Shown here piece by piece: positions 44,891-53,304 of a stretch of DNA of 64,000 nucleotides. A program made the position numbers and the translations under genes. The DNA comes from Pisolithus tinctorius (Eukaryota; Basidiomycota; Agaricomycetes; Boletales; Pisolithaceae), in the NCBI GenBank assembly GCA_024663395.1, contig JANFAH010000016.1, forward strand, positions 496,001 to 560,000, in the 5' to 3' direction. The number at the start of each line of letters is the position of its first letter. The first letter of the stretch is position 1. Under the pieces are notes generated by a model. The model saw only the letters and a program-made list of their open reading frames with translations. It made no database searches and had not been told where the DNA came from.

Positions 44891-45971
44891 ATGTCCGACT
44901 CAAGACCGATCGTCGCCGCCGACAACAACAACGAAGGCTGAGTCGTTGTTGATTGGGCCCAAGTCCCTGACGACGACATCAGGTATGACACTGATGACGA
45001 GGAGGAGGTGATGAGGGCGAAGGCGAAGGAGAGGAAGAGAAGAAAGGCGGCTGAACAAGCCTGGCGCGAAGAGCAGGCGTGGCTTGAGGCCGAAAGGGCG
45101 GCGAGGGAGCAGGCCGAAGCCGAGAGGGCAGCGCGGGAGAGGGCTGAGGCCGAGAGAGCAGAGAGGGAGGCTGAGGAGAAGAAGGCGCGCGAAGAGGAGG
45201 AGAGACGGGAGGCCGAGCGTAAGCGTAAGGCCGCGACCGGCAAGGGTGATGAGGCCGGTGCTAGTGGTGAGGCCGGGGGTGAAGTGAAATGGGTGGTAAT
45301 GGACCCCGGGTGAGTACCTTTGACCTGGTGCGCGTTTCTCTTCTAACCTCCTTTTCAGTTGTACTCGCTGCGCCCGCGCTCAAGTTGTCTGCGAGTTTGT
45401 CGTAGACGGCAACAAGAAGCGCGTAGCCTGCGTCCGGTGCAACCTATCGAAGGGCAAGTGCCAGTGGCTGGGAGACGGGAAGGATGCCGAGGCCGGGCCC
45501 AAGGTCAAGGCCGACAAAGGGAAGAAGCGGAAGGCCGACGAAGAGACACCAGAGCCCGGGCCGAGCCAGAAGAAGCGGGCAAAGTCCAGGCCGACCGAGG
45601 TGCTGGAGATCGACGAGCCCGAGGCCGGTGGGAGCGGGGTGAGGAAGGCCAGCGCAGGGGGACCCTCGGGCTTAGAAGAAAAGCTCGAGCGGCTTATTGA
45701 TGTTGCGGGGCTCATTGCCAACAACCTGGCGGGGCTCTTCGAGCTTCATGAGACCATGGCTGAGAACTCGGGTCGCATAGCCAACGCGCTCGAGTCCATA
45801 ATCGACGAGTCCTTCGGCTTCGGGGTGGCGGTCACCCCTTCGGATACCGGGTCATCCGAGCTCGACTCGGATGAGTTGCACGAGGAGGCTGCCTGGCTGC
45901 AGGCCGAGGCCGAGGGTGAAGGGGACGAGGAAGCCGAGGGGGAGGGCGATTCCATGGCCGAAGGCGAGTAG
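44891..45971 (+). CDS. Opposite-strand Zn2Cys6 cluster gene carried by Gypsy-1
   Basis: This gene lies between the end of pol and the 3' LTR, read against them. From ATG 45008: exon 45008-45309, intron 45310-45358 (gtgagt ... ttttcag, 49 nt), exon 45359-45971; 304 codons. The exon joint gives a zinc cluster at residues 102-135 with spacing C-X2-C-X6-C-X12-C-X2-C-X6-C, the pattern of fungal binuclear-cluster DNA-binding domains. Before it lies a Glu/Arg/Ala-rich coiled coil (about residues 1-80). After it come Lys-rich basic stretches, a helical heptad-like segment (KLERLIDVAGLIANNLAGLF) and an acidic tail. An upstream in-frame ATG at 44891 (MSDSRPIVAADNNNEG) is followed by TGA at 44939, where the decayed copy has a sense codon, so this copy may start at 45008 or be damaged. 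Function as a transcription regulator is inferred only from the domain. Confidence 0.75.
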
Positions 45972-46166
45972 TACCTTAGCGTAGAGGCTTGTAGTTATTT
46001 CTTCTGCGAATGTCATGTGCGGTGCCCGGTGTCCGGTGTCCAGTCTCGTTCTTGTATAGTAAGTGAGAATCAAACAAGAAAAAGAAAACAGAGTAAGTAA
46101 GGAATCAAAAGGAACTATATACCGATAGGGAACAGGGCAGAAACTGAGGCCGGTTGAGACCGGTCC

Positions 46167-49100
46167 TCATTGGTACGGGCTGGGTTTGTTGGGGTAGCGG
46201 AAATGGAACTCTTGCACGAGTTCAGAAGCGTTGTCTAGCTCTGTAGCTAGTACCCAAGTGGTTTCTTCGTCGGTACCCTCGTAGCCGGTCCACCGGACTA
46301 AGTACTGAAGCCAACACCGGCGACGCCGGTCGACCTTAGAGTCGAGGATTTCCGCTACCTCGAACTCTAGGTCACCATCGACTTCGACTGGTGGGGGTGG
46401 TGGTTGAGTCCGGTTCGGGATGGTATTAGGGGTGGCCGGCTCGAGTTGGGACACGTGGAAGACCGGGTGCACCGCGCGCATTGAGTCCGGCAGGCGCAGT
46501 GTGAAAGAGTGGGTACTGGCCTGAGCTATGACCGGATACGGCCCAAGGTTTTTCTCCGAGAGCTTCTTAGAAGGCCGAGTTGACCGGAAGTATTTGGCTT
46601 TGACATATACTTGGTCACCGACCTTGAAGTCCGGAGCCGGCATGCGTTTAGCATCGGCCGGGCCTTGGTAGCGCTGTTGTGCGAGGGTCATCTCCTCACG
46701 TAGGTATTGGTGCAGAGAGTCTAGGTCAACCGCATAGTCACGAGCCCGAGCGGAAGTGAGGTCGCGCTCCGGGTACACCGAGATGTTGGGGTGGTATCCC
46801 TTATTAGCGAAGAAAGGGGAAACACCGGTAGTAGCGCTAGGGGCGTTATTGTAGGCGAACTCGGCCAGAGGTAGTAAATCGGCCCAATTGTCCTGCTGGT
46901 AGTTGCAGTACACTCGGAGGTATTGCTCGAGAGTTTGGTTAGTCCGCTCGGTCTGGCCATCACCTTCGGGGTGGTAGCCCGAGGTGAAATGTAAGCGCAT
47001 ATCTAGGGCCTTACCGAGTGACCGGAAGAAGTGGGAGACGAACTCCGAGCCTCGGTCTGAGGTTACATGGGCCGGTACTCCGTGCTTCGAAAAGACATGG
47101 AGTAGGAATAGCTTGGCGAGTTCTGGGGCTGTAATAGTGTCGTGGGTTGGGATGAATATGGCCTGCTTGGAAAGCCGGTCAACTACTACGAGGATGGCCG
47201 TGAAGCCGGTTGAGGCCGGAAGTTGCTCAATGAAATCCATAGAGATAGAATTCCATGGCTTCTCTGGCACCGGGAGTTGCTTGAGAAGGCCGTAAGGCCG
47301 ATGGCGGGGAACCTTAGCCCGAGCGCAGGCCGTGCAAGACCGGACATAGTCTTTGACGAAGGTCCTGAGGCCGGGCCAGGTGTATTCACGCCGGATGAGT
47401 TCTAGGGTTCGGTTTTGGCCGAAGTGGCCGGATAGAGGGTGGTCATGCTTAAGCCACAAGACCCTAAGGCGGAGGTCATTTGAGTCCGGCACGTAGATCC
47501 TTCCATCAAGACGAAGGAAGCCGGTGTCATCTACTGACCACCGGGGATCAGACATGTCGGAGAGACGGATTTGTGAGACCGGGTCGTCCGGCAGTGCGGT
47601 CAGGATATCATTATGAAGTTTCTCTATATCCATCAGTGCGACTGCTCGTAAGACCGGGTATTCGAGGTAGGTTGCGCGAAGGGAGACCGCTAGTTGCTCC
47701 TGGGTGAAGACCGGTCTCAGATTTTGCGGGTTCACTCGGGCATAGCCGCTATCCCCCTCTCTGGGGTAGACGTCCCATCGTCTAGTTAGGGCGTCGGGCT
47801 TAGCCCCGAGCTTACCGGGCCTGAATCTGATGATCATATTAAACTGAGAAAGGAATTCAGACCAGCGAGCTTGGCGGCGGGTGAGTACTTTGGAGGTAGA
47901 GAAGTACTCGAGATTCTTGTGGTCGGTAACAACGTCGACCGGTGAGGCCGAGCCCTCAAGGTAATGGCGCCAGGTCCGGAATGCTTCAAAGATTGCAAGC
48001 AATTCCTTGTCATGGGTGTCATAATTCAATTCTGGGGCGGTCAAGGTCCGGGAGTAGAAAGCGACCGGATGAATCTGGCCGTCGCCGCAGGTGATGGAGA
48101 GGATGCCGGCGATGGCATAGTCCGATGCATTGGTCTCGACGGTGATAGGGACCTCGGGGATGAAATGAGTTAAGACTGGCGCAGTGGTGAAGGCGGCCTT
48201 GAGGTTGTTGAATGACCGGCGGCACTCCTCGGAGAAGTTCCAGGGAGCCCCCTTGCGGGTAAGCCGAGTCAGTGGTACGACGATGTCCGAGTAATTAAAA
48301 ATAAACCGGCGGTAAAAGTTGGCGAAGCCGAGGAAGGATTGTATGTCTTTGACCTTGCGAGGCTCGGGCCAGTCGCAGATGGTCTGGACCTTTTCCTTCG
48401 ACATCGTGAGGCCGGCAGGGGAAAGGTGAAATCTGAGGTATTCAACCGAGTCCGAGTGGAACTCGCATTTCTCTGGCTTTGCATAAAGGCCGTGAAGCCG
48501 AAGCCGGCGGAGGACTTCTCGGACATGCTGCTTGTGAGACTCCTTATCTCCAGAGTAGATTAAGATGTCATCTAAGTAGACGACTACGCAGACATCCAAC
48601 ATATCCGCGAAGATGGTATTCACGAAGCGTTGGAAGGCGGCCGGGGCATTGGTGAGGCCGAAGGGCATTACTAACCACTCGTAGGATCCATACCGAGTCC
48701 GGAAGGCGGTCTTCCATTCATCGCCCGGAGCAATCCGGACGAGATGGTAGGCATGCCGAAGATCAATCTTAGTGTAGATCTTGGCTTGGCTTGGTGAATC
48801 TAACAGGTCGGAGATGAGCGGGAGTGGGTAGCGATCCTTCTTAGTGATCTTGTTGAGGCCGCGGAAGTCTACACAGAGTCGGAGGGAGCCGTCCTTCTTT
48901 TTGACAAAGAGGACCGGAGCAGCGTAAGGGGATGAAGTAGGCCGAATGAATCCGGTAGTAAGGTTTTCGTCGATGAAAGTCTGGAGAGCTTGGAGCTCAA
49001 CCGGGGACAGCGAGTAGATAGTGCCGAGAGGCGGGGTAGTTCCTTCTTCAAGCTCTATTTTCAGGTCGTACTCCCGGTGAGGCGGGAGTGCCGAGGCCTT

Positions 49101-49982
49101 GGCCTTGCTGAATACATCAGCGAAGTCGTGATACTCTTCCGGTACATTGGGTAAGGCCGGAGGAGGGGAGGCCAAGGCCGATCGGGCTTGAGCTAAGTCC
49201 GAGGGGCGGAGCTGAAGTTGGAATTGGACGGACCCTTCTAGTTTGCAGGCGCGCACAAAAGCGGCTGCATTGATTAGGGAAACCAGAGGGGCCTTCAGAG
49301 GGGTGCGAGTCGGAGAGTCGGAGACCGGTACAGATGGCGCGAGGCCGGGTTGGTCACTAGGACCGGGGTCAGGAAGGCCGGTGGAGACCGGGCTTACAGG
49401 GGGTGTCGACGGGGTTGGCATTCCTTGTGCAGGAGTCCGGAATGTTAGACTGCTCAGTACCCAGTCAATCAACGGATTGTAGCGGGTGAGCCAGTCATGT
49501 CCGAGGACTATCTTACACTCAGAATCCAACGGGGCTAAAAACAGGGTTACCGGGGTGACATCGCCGGACGCGAAGCGAAGGTTGACATCTACTGCTTGGG
49601 TTATGGTGAAGGTGGACGTTCCATCGAAAAGCCGGAGTCGGATTGGTGAGACCGAGTAAGGGGTAAATGAATGTTGATTAACAAACTGGTTATCTATGAA
49701 ACAATGTGTGGAACCGGAGTCCACTAAAGTACGAAGCTGAGGTATTTCTGGGTTTTCTAATGTGACATACGGGGTTAAAGAATTCGGACTGGAAAGAGCG
49801 GACGCGTTGAGACGAGCCTCCAAGCTTGCACAACCGGAGTCAACGCAGCTCCCAGATTGTGCGGAGTCCTGGGAGCTGCTACCTATTTTTTTGTCTCGGG
49901 GGTAGTACCCGAGCCCGAGGCCGGTGCAGCCTCGGTGGTAGCCGCAGCACGAGCTTTGGCCTTTCTGGCTTTCTTGGGGCAT
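46167..49982 (-). CDS. pol: Gypsy-1 Pol polyprotein: protease, RT, RNase H, integrase, chromodomain
   Basis: 1271 codons as an open frame. Protease: LVDSGSTHCFID with D88-S-G. RT: KIDLRHAY (D407), MPFGLTNAPAAF, YLDD at 469-472. RNase H: VETNASDYAIAGILS at 615-629, with Asn618 where the family normally has the first catalytic Asp; E660 and D687 are present. Integrase: zinc motif H846 (or H848), H853, C883, C886; core D916, D976 and E1012 with exactly 35 residues between the last two (DD35E). Chromodomain: about 1206-1262 (FEVAEILDS, YLVRWTGYEG, WVLATELDNASELVQEF). The frame overlaps gag and is in its -1 frame, so translation should depend on the shift at 49886-49892. The true N terminus is then the Gag-Pol joint, and the Met at 49982 is not meaningful. 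Confidence 0.96.
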   Translation of the reverse strand: MPQESQKGQSSCCGYHRGCTGLGLGYYPRDKKIGSSSQDSAQSGSCVDSGCASLEARLNASALSSPNSLTPYVTLENPEIPQLRTLVDSGSTHCFIDNQFVNQHSFTPYSVSPIRLRLFDGTSTFTITQAVDVNLRFASGDVTPVTLFLAPLDSECKIVLGHDWLTRYNPLIDWVLSSLTFRTPAQGMPTPSTPPVSPVSTGLPDPGPSDQPGLAPSVPVSDSPTRTPLKAPLVSLINAAAFVRACKLEGSVQFQLQLRPSDLAQARSALASPPPALPNVPEEYHDFADVFSKAKASALPPHREYDLKIELEEGTTPPLGTIYSLSPVELQALQTFIDENLTTGFIRPTSSPYAAPVLFVKKKDGSLRLCVDFRGLNKITKKDRYPLPLISDLLDSPSQAKIYTKIDLRHAYHLVRIAPGDEWKTAFRTRYGSYEWLVMPFGLTNAPAAFQRFVNTIFADMLDVCVVVYLDDILIYSGDKESHKQHVREVLRRLRLHGLYAKPEKCEFHSDSVEYLRFHLSPAGLTMSKEKVQTICDWPEPRKVKDIQSFLGFANFYRRFIFNYSDIVVPLTRLTRKGAPWNFSEECRRSFNNLKAAFTTAPVLTHFIPEVPITVETNASDYAIAGILSITCGDGQIHPVAFYSRTLTAPELNYDTHDKELLAIFEAFRTWRHYLEGSASPVDVVTDHKNLEYFSTSKVLTRRQARWSEFLSQFNMIIRFRPGKLGAKPDALTRRWDVYPREGDSGYARVNPQNLRPVFTQEQLAVSLRATYLEYPVLRAVALMDIEKLHNDILTALPDDPVSQIRLSDMSDPRWSVDDTGFLRLDGRIYVPDSNDLRLRVLWLKHDHPLSGHFGQNRTLELIRREYTWPGLRTFVKDYVRSCTACARAKVPRHRPYGLLKQLPVPEKPWNSISMDFIEQLPASTGFTAILVVVDRLSKQAIFIPTHDTITAPELAKLFLLHVFSKHGVPAHVTSDRGSEFVSHFFRSLGKALDMRLHFTSGYHPEGDGQTERTNQTLEQYLRVYCNYQQDNWADLLPLAEFAYNNAPSATTGVSPFFANKGYHPNISVYPERDLTSARARDYAVDLDSLHQYLREEMTLAQQRYQGPADAKRMPAPDFKVGDQVYVKAKYFRSTRPSKKLSEKNLGPYPVIAQASTHSFTLRLPDSMRAVHPVFHVSQLEPATPNTIPNRTQPPPPPVEVDGDLEFEVAEILDSKVDRRRRCWLQYLVRWTGYEGTDEETTWVLATELDNASELVQEFHFRYPNKPSPYQ

Positions 49983-51262
49983 TTGTCAGCAAAGTGACCG
50001 GACCCTCCGCAGAACATGCAGAGGTTTCCGTCTAGGCGACGCTTGCGTTCCTCGGGGGTAAGCTTTCCATCTTTGCCGAGTTTGCTAGGCTTGGGCTTGG
50101 ACGAATTGCTGTTATTACTATTGCCCGGCTTCGATGAAGCCGGCTTGGGAGAAGATCCGGAGTTGTTGTTGTTGCCGGCCTTGGATTTGTCCTGGCCGGT
50201 CTTGGGCTGACTATTGTTGCCGGAGCCACCGGACTTGTTGTTACCAGAGTTGGACGAGCCCTGGTGCTTATTCGCCCGCTGGACTTCTTCCTTGTGCTCC
50301 CAATAGCGCGCATCTATCTCTTGGGCGAGGTGGCGGAGCTCGTGAAGTGTGCGGGGTTTGCCAACCCGGCAGACCTCATCTTTGATTCGGTCTGGAAGGC
50401 CGGAGTAGAAATGATGGTGCAGCGCACCGTCACCGTAGCCTCGGACTTGCGAGGCAAGCCGATTGAAGTCAACTACGTATTTGTTGATGCGCTGACTGTC
50501 CTTCATATGTAAATGGTCGAGTTGGCTTTCGGCGTCAGCAACTGGGTCGTGAGGGCCGAAGGTGGTTTGTAACTCTAGGATGAACTCCCGCCAGGAGTCC
50601 ATCCAGAGAGGCCGATCATCGGGGTCGTCGAGCCCGAGTAAGTCCGGCTCAAACCATTCAAGGGCCATGCCCTTGAGGTAAGACTGCGCGAAGATGACTT
50701 TGGCGCGGTCGGTCCTGAAAGCCCGGGGTCGGTCTTGGAAGTTAAGTTCGCACTGGATGAAGAACGCGCGAAGCTTCTTGGGATCTGTGCCATCAAAAGT
50801 GTCGGGCTCGCGCAGCTTTGTCCTGCTTGAGGACTCAGGGCTAGTGTGGGCGTTACGAGCCAACAGTTTGATGGCCGATGCGAGGTTGTCTAAGACCGTG
50901 ACGGCGGGCTCGGTGTCCGGATCTGCGAAGTCCGGATCGTCTTCCGGATCATTATCCTCCGGATTATCATCACCGGGACCATTGTCTTCGGGGTCATCAT
51001 CTTCTGGGTGATCATCATCATCGTCGCCCGGCCCATCATCGCCGGGGTCACCCTCGGGGATGGGAGCAGTGGGACGACGTGGGGTGGGGGTATTAGAGGT
51101 GCGGGCTGAAAAGCCCCTGAAGGGACTAACGGGATCTGGAGAGCGCCTAGTGGTGCCCAACGCAGCTAGTGCTGTTTCACGGTGAGCCCCACTGGCTGAG
51201 GCGGAGTCGGGATTAGTGGCAGAGCGGCCACGGGGAGGTTGGAAACGAGTCTTGGTTGCCAT
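49883..51262 (-). CDS. gag: Gypsy-1 Gag
   Basis: 459 codons, starting 38 bases after the 5' LTR and ending at TAG 49883-49885. An acidic, Asp/Pro-rich N-terminal part (about 65-120) precedes the capsid domain (KLRAFFIQCELNFQD, FAQSYLKGMALEWFEPDLLG, then ESQLDHLHMKDSQRINKYVV). It is followed by a Ser/Asn/Lys-rich linker and one knuckle C-X2-C-X4-H-X4-C (CMFCGGSGHFADKC, about residue 415). The C terminus is basic and ends in two Lys codons that are part of the frameshift heptamer. The length is usual for chromovirus Gag. It builds the virus-like particle and packages element RNA (family knowledge). Confidence 0.95.
   Translation of the reverse strand: MATKTRFQPPRGRSATNPDSASASGAHRETALAALGTTRRSPDPVSPFRGFSARTSNTPTPRRPTAPIPEGDPGDDGPGDDDDDHPEDDDPEDNGPGDDNPEDNDPEDDPDFADPDTEPAVTVLDNLASAIKLLARNAHTSPESSSRTKLREPDTFDGTDPKKLRAFFIQCELNFQDRPRAFRTDRAKVIFAQSYLKGMALEWFEPDLLGLDDPDDRPLWMDSWREFILELQTTFGPHDPVADAESQLDHLHMKDSQRINKYVVDFNRLASQVRGYGDGALHHHFYSGLPDRIKDEVCRVGKPRTLHELRHLAQEIDARYWEHKEEVQRANKHQGSSNSGNNKSGGSGNNSQPKTGQDKSKAGNNNNSGSSPKPASSKPGNSNNSNSSKPKPSKLGKDGKLTPEERKRRLDGNLCMFCGGSGHFADKCPKKARKAKARAAATTEAAPASGSGTTPETKK
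49886..49892 (-). promoter_or_regulatory. -1 frameshift heptamer A AAA AAA before the gag stop
   Basis: In gag phase the codons read ACA AAA AAA TAG. The seven A's form an X-XXY-YYZ slippery site immediately upstream of the stop, and a -1 slip continues into ata ggt agc, i.e. IGSSSQDS of Pol. The same A7-TAG is kept at 9231-9240 in the decayed copy. Confidence 0.8.
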
Positions 51263-51300
51263 GATGTACTAGACCCACACAAGTGGCGAGTCTGAAATAC
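51263..51300 (-). promoter_or_regulatory. Leader / presumed primer-binding region of Gypsy-1
   Basis: Minus strand directly after the LTR: gtatttcagactcgccactt, then gtgtgggtc. It does not begin with TGG as tRNA 3'-end primer sites do. A very similar leader follows the LTR-B at 53305 (gtatattctgactcacactt). The primer is unknown: an internal tRNA segment or self-priming are both possible. Confidence 0.5.
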
Positions 51301-51830
51301 TGTTAAGTACGGGGATTGTCCGGGTTGAGACCGGACCGGAGACCGAAGCGGGCGCGAGGCCGAGGGGTCGGGGTCAGAGGTGAAGTCGGGGATGCAGATG
51401 GTTTTGGACTGTTTGGACTTAGCGACTGAGGATACAGCGCTATTCCCTTGCGTGGGTCTCAGTCCGAGTCCGAGGCCGAGACGGAGTTATCAGGAGATAC
51501 TTAGTTGATTTCAGACTAAGGAGTACAGGCCGAGTAACTACGAGTTTATATACCAGAAGTAACTATAGTACGGAGACCGGTAATGCCGGTCTTGCAAAGA
51601 TTGCTAAGACGATTGGTAAGGCAAGTATTAGTAATGCATGACTAAGGTAACGGAGACCAGGACAGGCGGACCGGGGACAGGACCGGGGAAAGGACTTAAC
51701 CGAAATGACAGACACTGCAAAGCAGTGTCTACCGCGCTAGACCAACTGGAGATGCGGGACGGGCGAGGCCGAGGCCGGACTGAGTGAGTGCGAGGCCGAG
51801 TCCGGCCTGGGTCGAGGCACGACTATGACA
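51301..51830 (-). repeat. 5' LTR of intact Gypsy-1
   Basis: 530 bp, identical to 44224-44753 except for three transitions. It supplies the promoter for gag-pol on the minus strand. Confidence 0.95.
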
Positions 51831-52402
51831 GTTTGCAGGCCTGCAGTTTTCATCAGCAGGATGGTCAGGGGATCATAGGTGTGATTACTTACCTTATGCT
51901 AGCACAGCCCCATTCAGCTAAATGGTAGCATACACCACAGTATGGAACAAGCAACTTTTGCTCTGCAGGAAATCCAGCATCTGCAAGCAAAAACTTTCCT
52001 TCAGGAATCCTCAAGTCATGTGTGGTCGCATATTCATATACATGGGCGTCTGCTGCACTGCCCTCCCAGCCCATAAGAGAGTATATAAACTGTAGGTCAA
52101 AATCACATGTGAAGAGACAGTTTTGGGAAATGTATCCCTTGCAGTTCTGGTAGATCGAACGTACATAGGCAGGGGGAGATGCATGTATATGGCTTCTGTC
52201 GATGGCGCTGATAGCATTGCGGAAGTATGGCCAGAATTTTGGGTTGTTTTGGATCTTCAAAGGAACAGTATTGCCAGCTGGAAATCAAATGTAGTCCATA
52301 TAAAAAGGTTGTGTTGCAAGTGTGGTGAGTATCATATGGAAATAACTGGAAATTCCATGCAGTAGTTACATCAGAGGAGTGTTAAATACATACTGTGAAA
52401 TC

Positions 52403-53304
52403 TGTCATATCCATGACTCCCGGACTCGGACTCAGCCCAGTCCGGACCCCTAGCCCCTATCTCCGGTCAAGTCCGGTCCTAGTTCAGCCTAGAAACCCAA
52501 TCCCGGCCCTAGAAAACTCAACTCCGGCCTGCATAACTCAAGTCCGGTGTTTTACCCCTATCTCCGGTCCGTTTCGGCCTCCTGGCCTTGCGCTGCTCCA
52601 CCCCGGTCCTCCTAGGTCTATGTCTGGGTCACCCGGACGTAACTCCGGTCTGTTTCCCTTTGTTTGTACTATATTTAGTCTAGCCCGTTCATCAGACTTT
52701 GCTTACTGTACAATCCTGTGTCCGACCCCGGTTATGCCGGTCACCCGGACTTTAGCTATTAGTCTCTGCACAGCCTCTGTGGCTATCCTCACTCTTGCTA
52801 ATCATCTTGCTAATAGCTTATTCACAAGTCCGGCTCTATGTTCATTATCCTGGACCGGCCTCATGTATTTAACCCCTGTACATACTTCGTAGTACCCTCA
52901 ATCAGAATATCAACTTAGTATTACCCTCAACTCCGTACTACACCCCGAGACTACTCTATAGCTAAGGCCGAGCCTTAAGCTATCCCCGGCCCCTGTCCCG
53001 GACCTCTCCCCAGCTTGCATAAGGGTACAGCACATAAGCTGAGACCAAGGGAGGTAGATCCAACCCCGGACCGGCTTCCCCTTGTGCGCACTCCAACACC
53101 GGTCGGTTTCCCACGCTACCGGCCTTGTTCCCGCGCTCCCGGCCTTAAGTCCGGTCCTCCGGACTTAGCCCCTAACCTCTGGCCTCAACTCCGGTCCAAC
53201 CGGACTTGGCCCCTGTCTCTCGGCCTTGATTCTGGCCACTCGGACTTGGCCCCTGTCACCCGGTCTTGAAGCCCGGTTGCCCGAGGGTAAACCCGTACTT
53301 CACA
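52403..53304 (+). mobile_element. LTR-B, 902 bp, without matching flanks
   Basis: Starts tgtcatatccatgactcc and ends ccgtacttcaca. CpG-rich, hence the youngest LTR-B here. The flanking pentamers differ (aaatc and gtata). The 3' flank continues with a leader resembling that of Gypsy-1, so this is probably the 5' LTR of a longer element rather than a solo LTR. Confidence 0.85.

Larger units (their letters stand above)
44224..51830 (-). mobile_element. Young, nearly intact Gypsy-1 chromovirus (7607 bp)
   Basis: LTRs of 530 bp at both ends (TGTTAAGTAC ... TATGACA on the plus strand) and a 5-bp target duplication gtttg (44219-44223 and 51831-51835). The LTRs differ at three positions, all transitions (near 44591, 44607 and 44688), so insertion is recent. 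In element sense: leader, gag, a -1 frameshift site, pol, about 1.4 kb carrying an opposite-strand gene, polypurine tract, LTR. CpG is abundant throughout, unlike the relatives in this window. The element type is chromovirus, judged by the domain order and the C-terminal chromodomain. Confidence 0.97.
43763..52277 (-). pseudogene. PIF/Harbinger DDE transposase, split by Gypsy-1
   Basis: A HARBI1-like nuclease in two pieces. Exon 51893-52277 holds AISAIDRSHIHA (first Asp; the usual Gly after it is Arg), YSLMGWEGSAADAHVY and ADAGFP (second Asp), followed by CGVCYHLAEWG. Intron 51841-51892 (gtaagt..ctgcag, 52 nt). The next exon starts at 51840 and is broken after five codon positions by Gypsy-1 (44224-51830); it resumes at 44223 with KQELFNLQHVSARNVIEC (catalytic Glu), FGVIKRHFHIL and LHNFI, ending at 43763 with an acidic tail. 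The exon upstream of 52277 cannot be placed and may be lost at the LTR-B boundary. Confidence 0.88.

Noticed and set aside
52403..53304. Solo LTR-B with a target duplication
   Set aside because: The flanks aaatc and gtata do not match. It is recorded instead as a probable 5' LTR of a truncated element.
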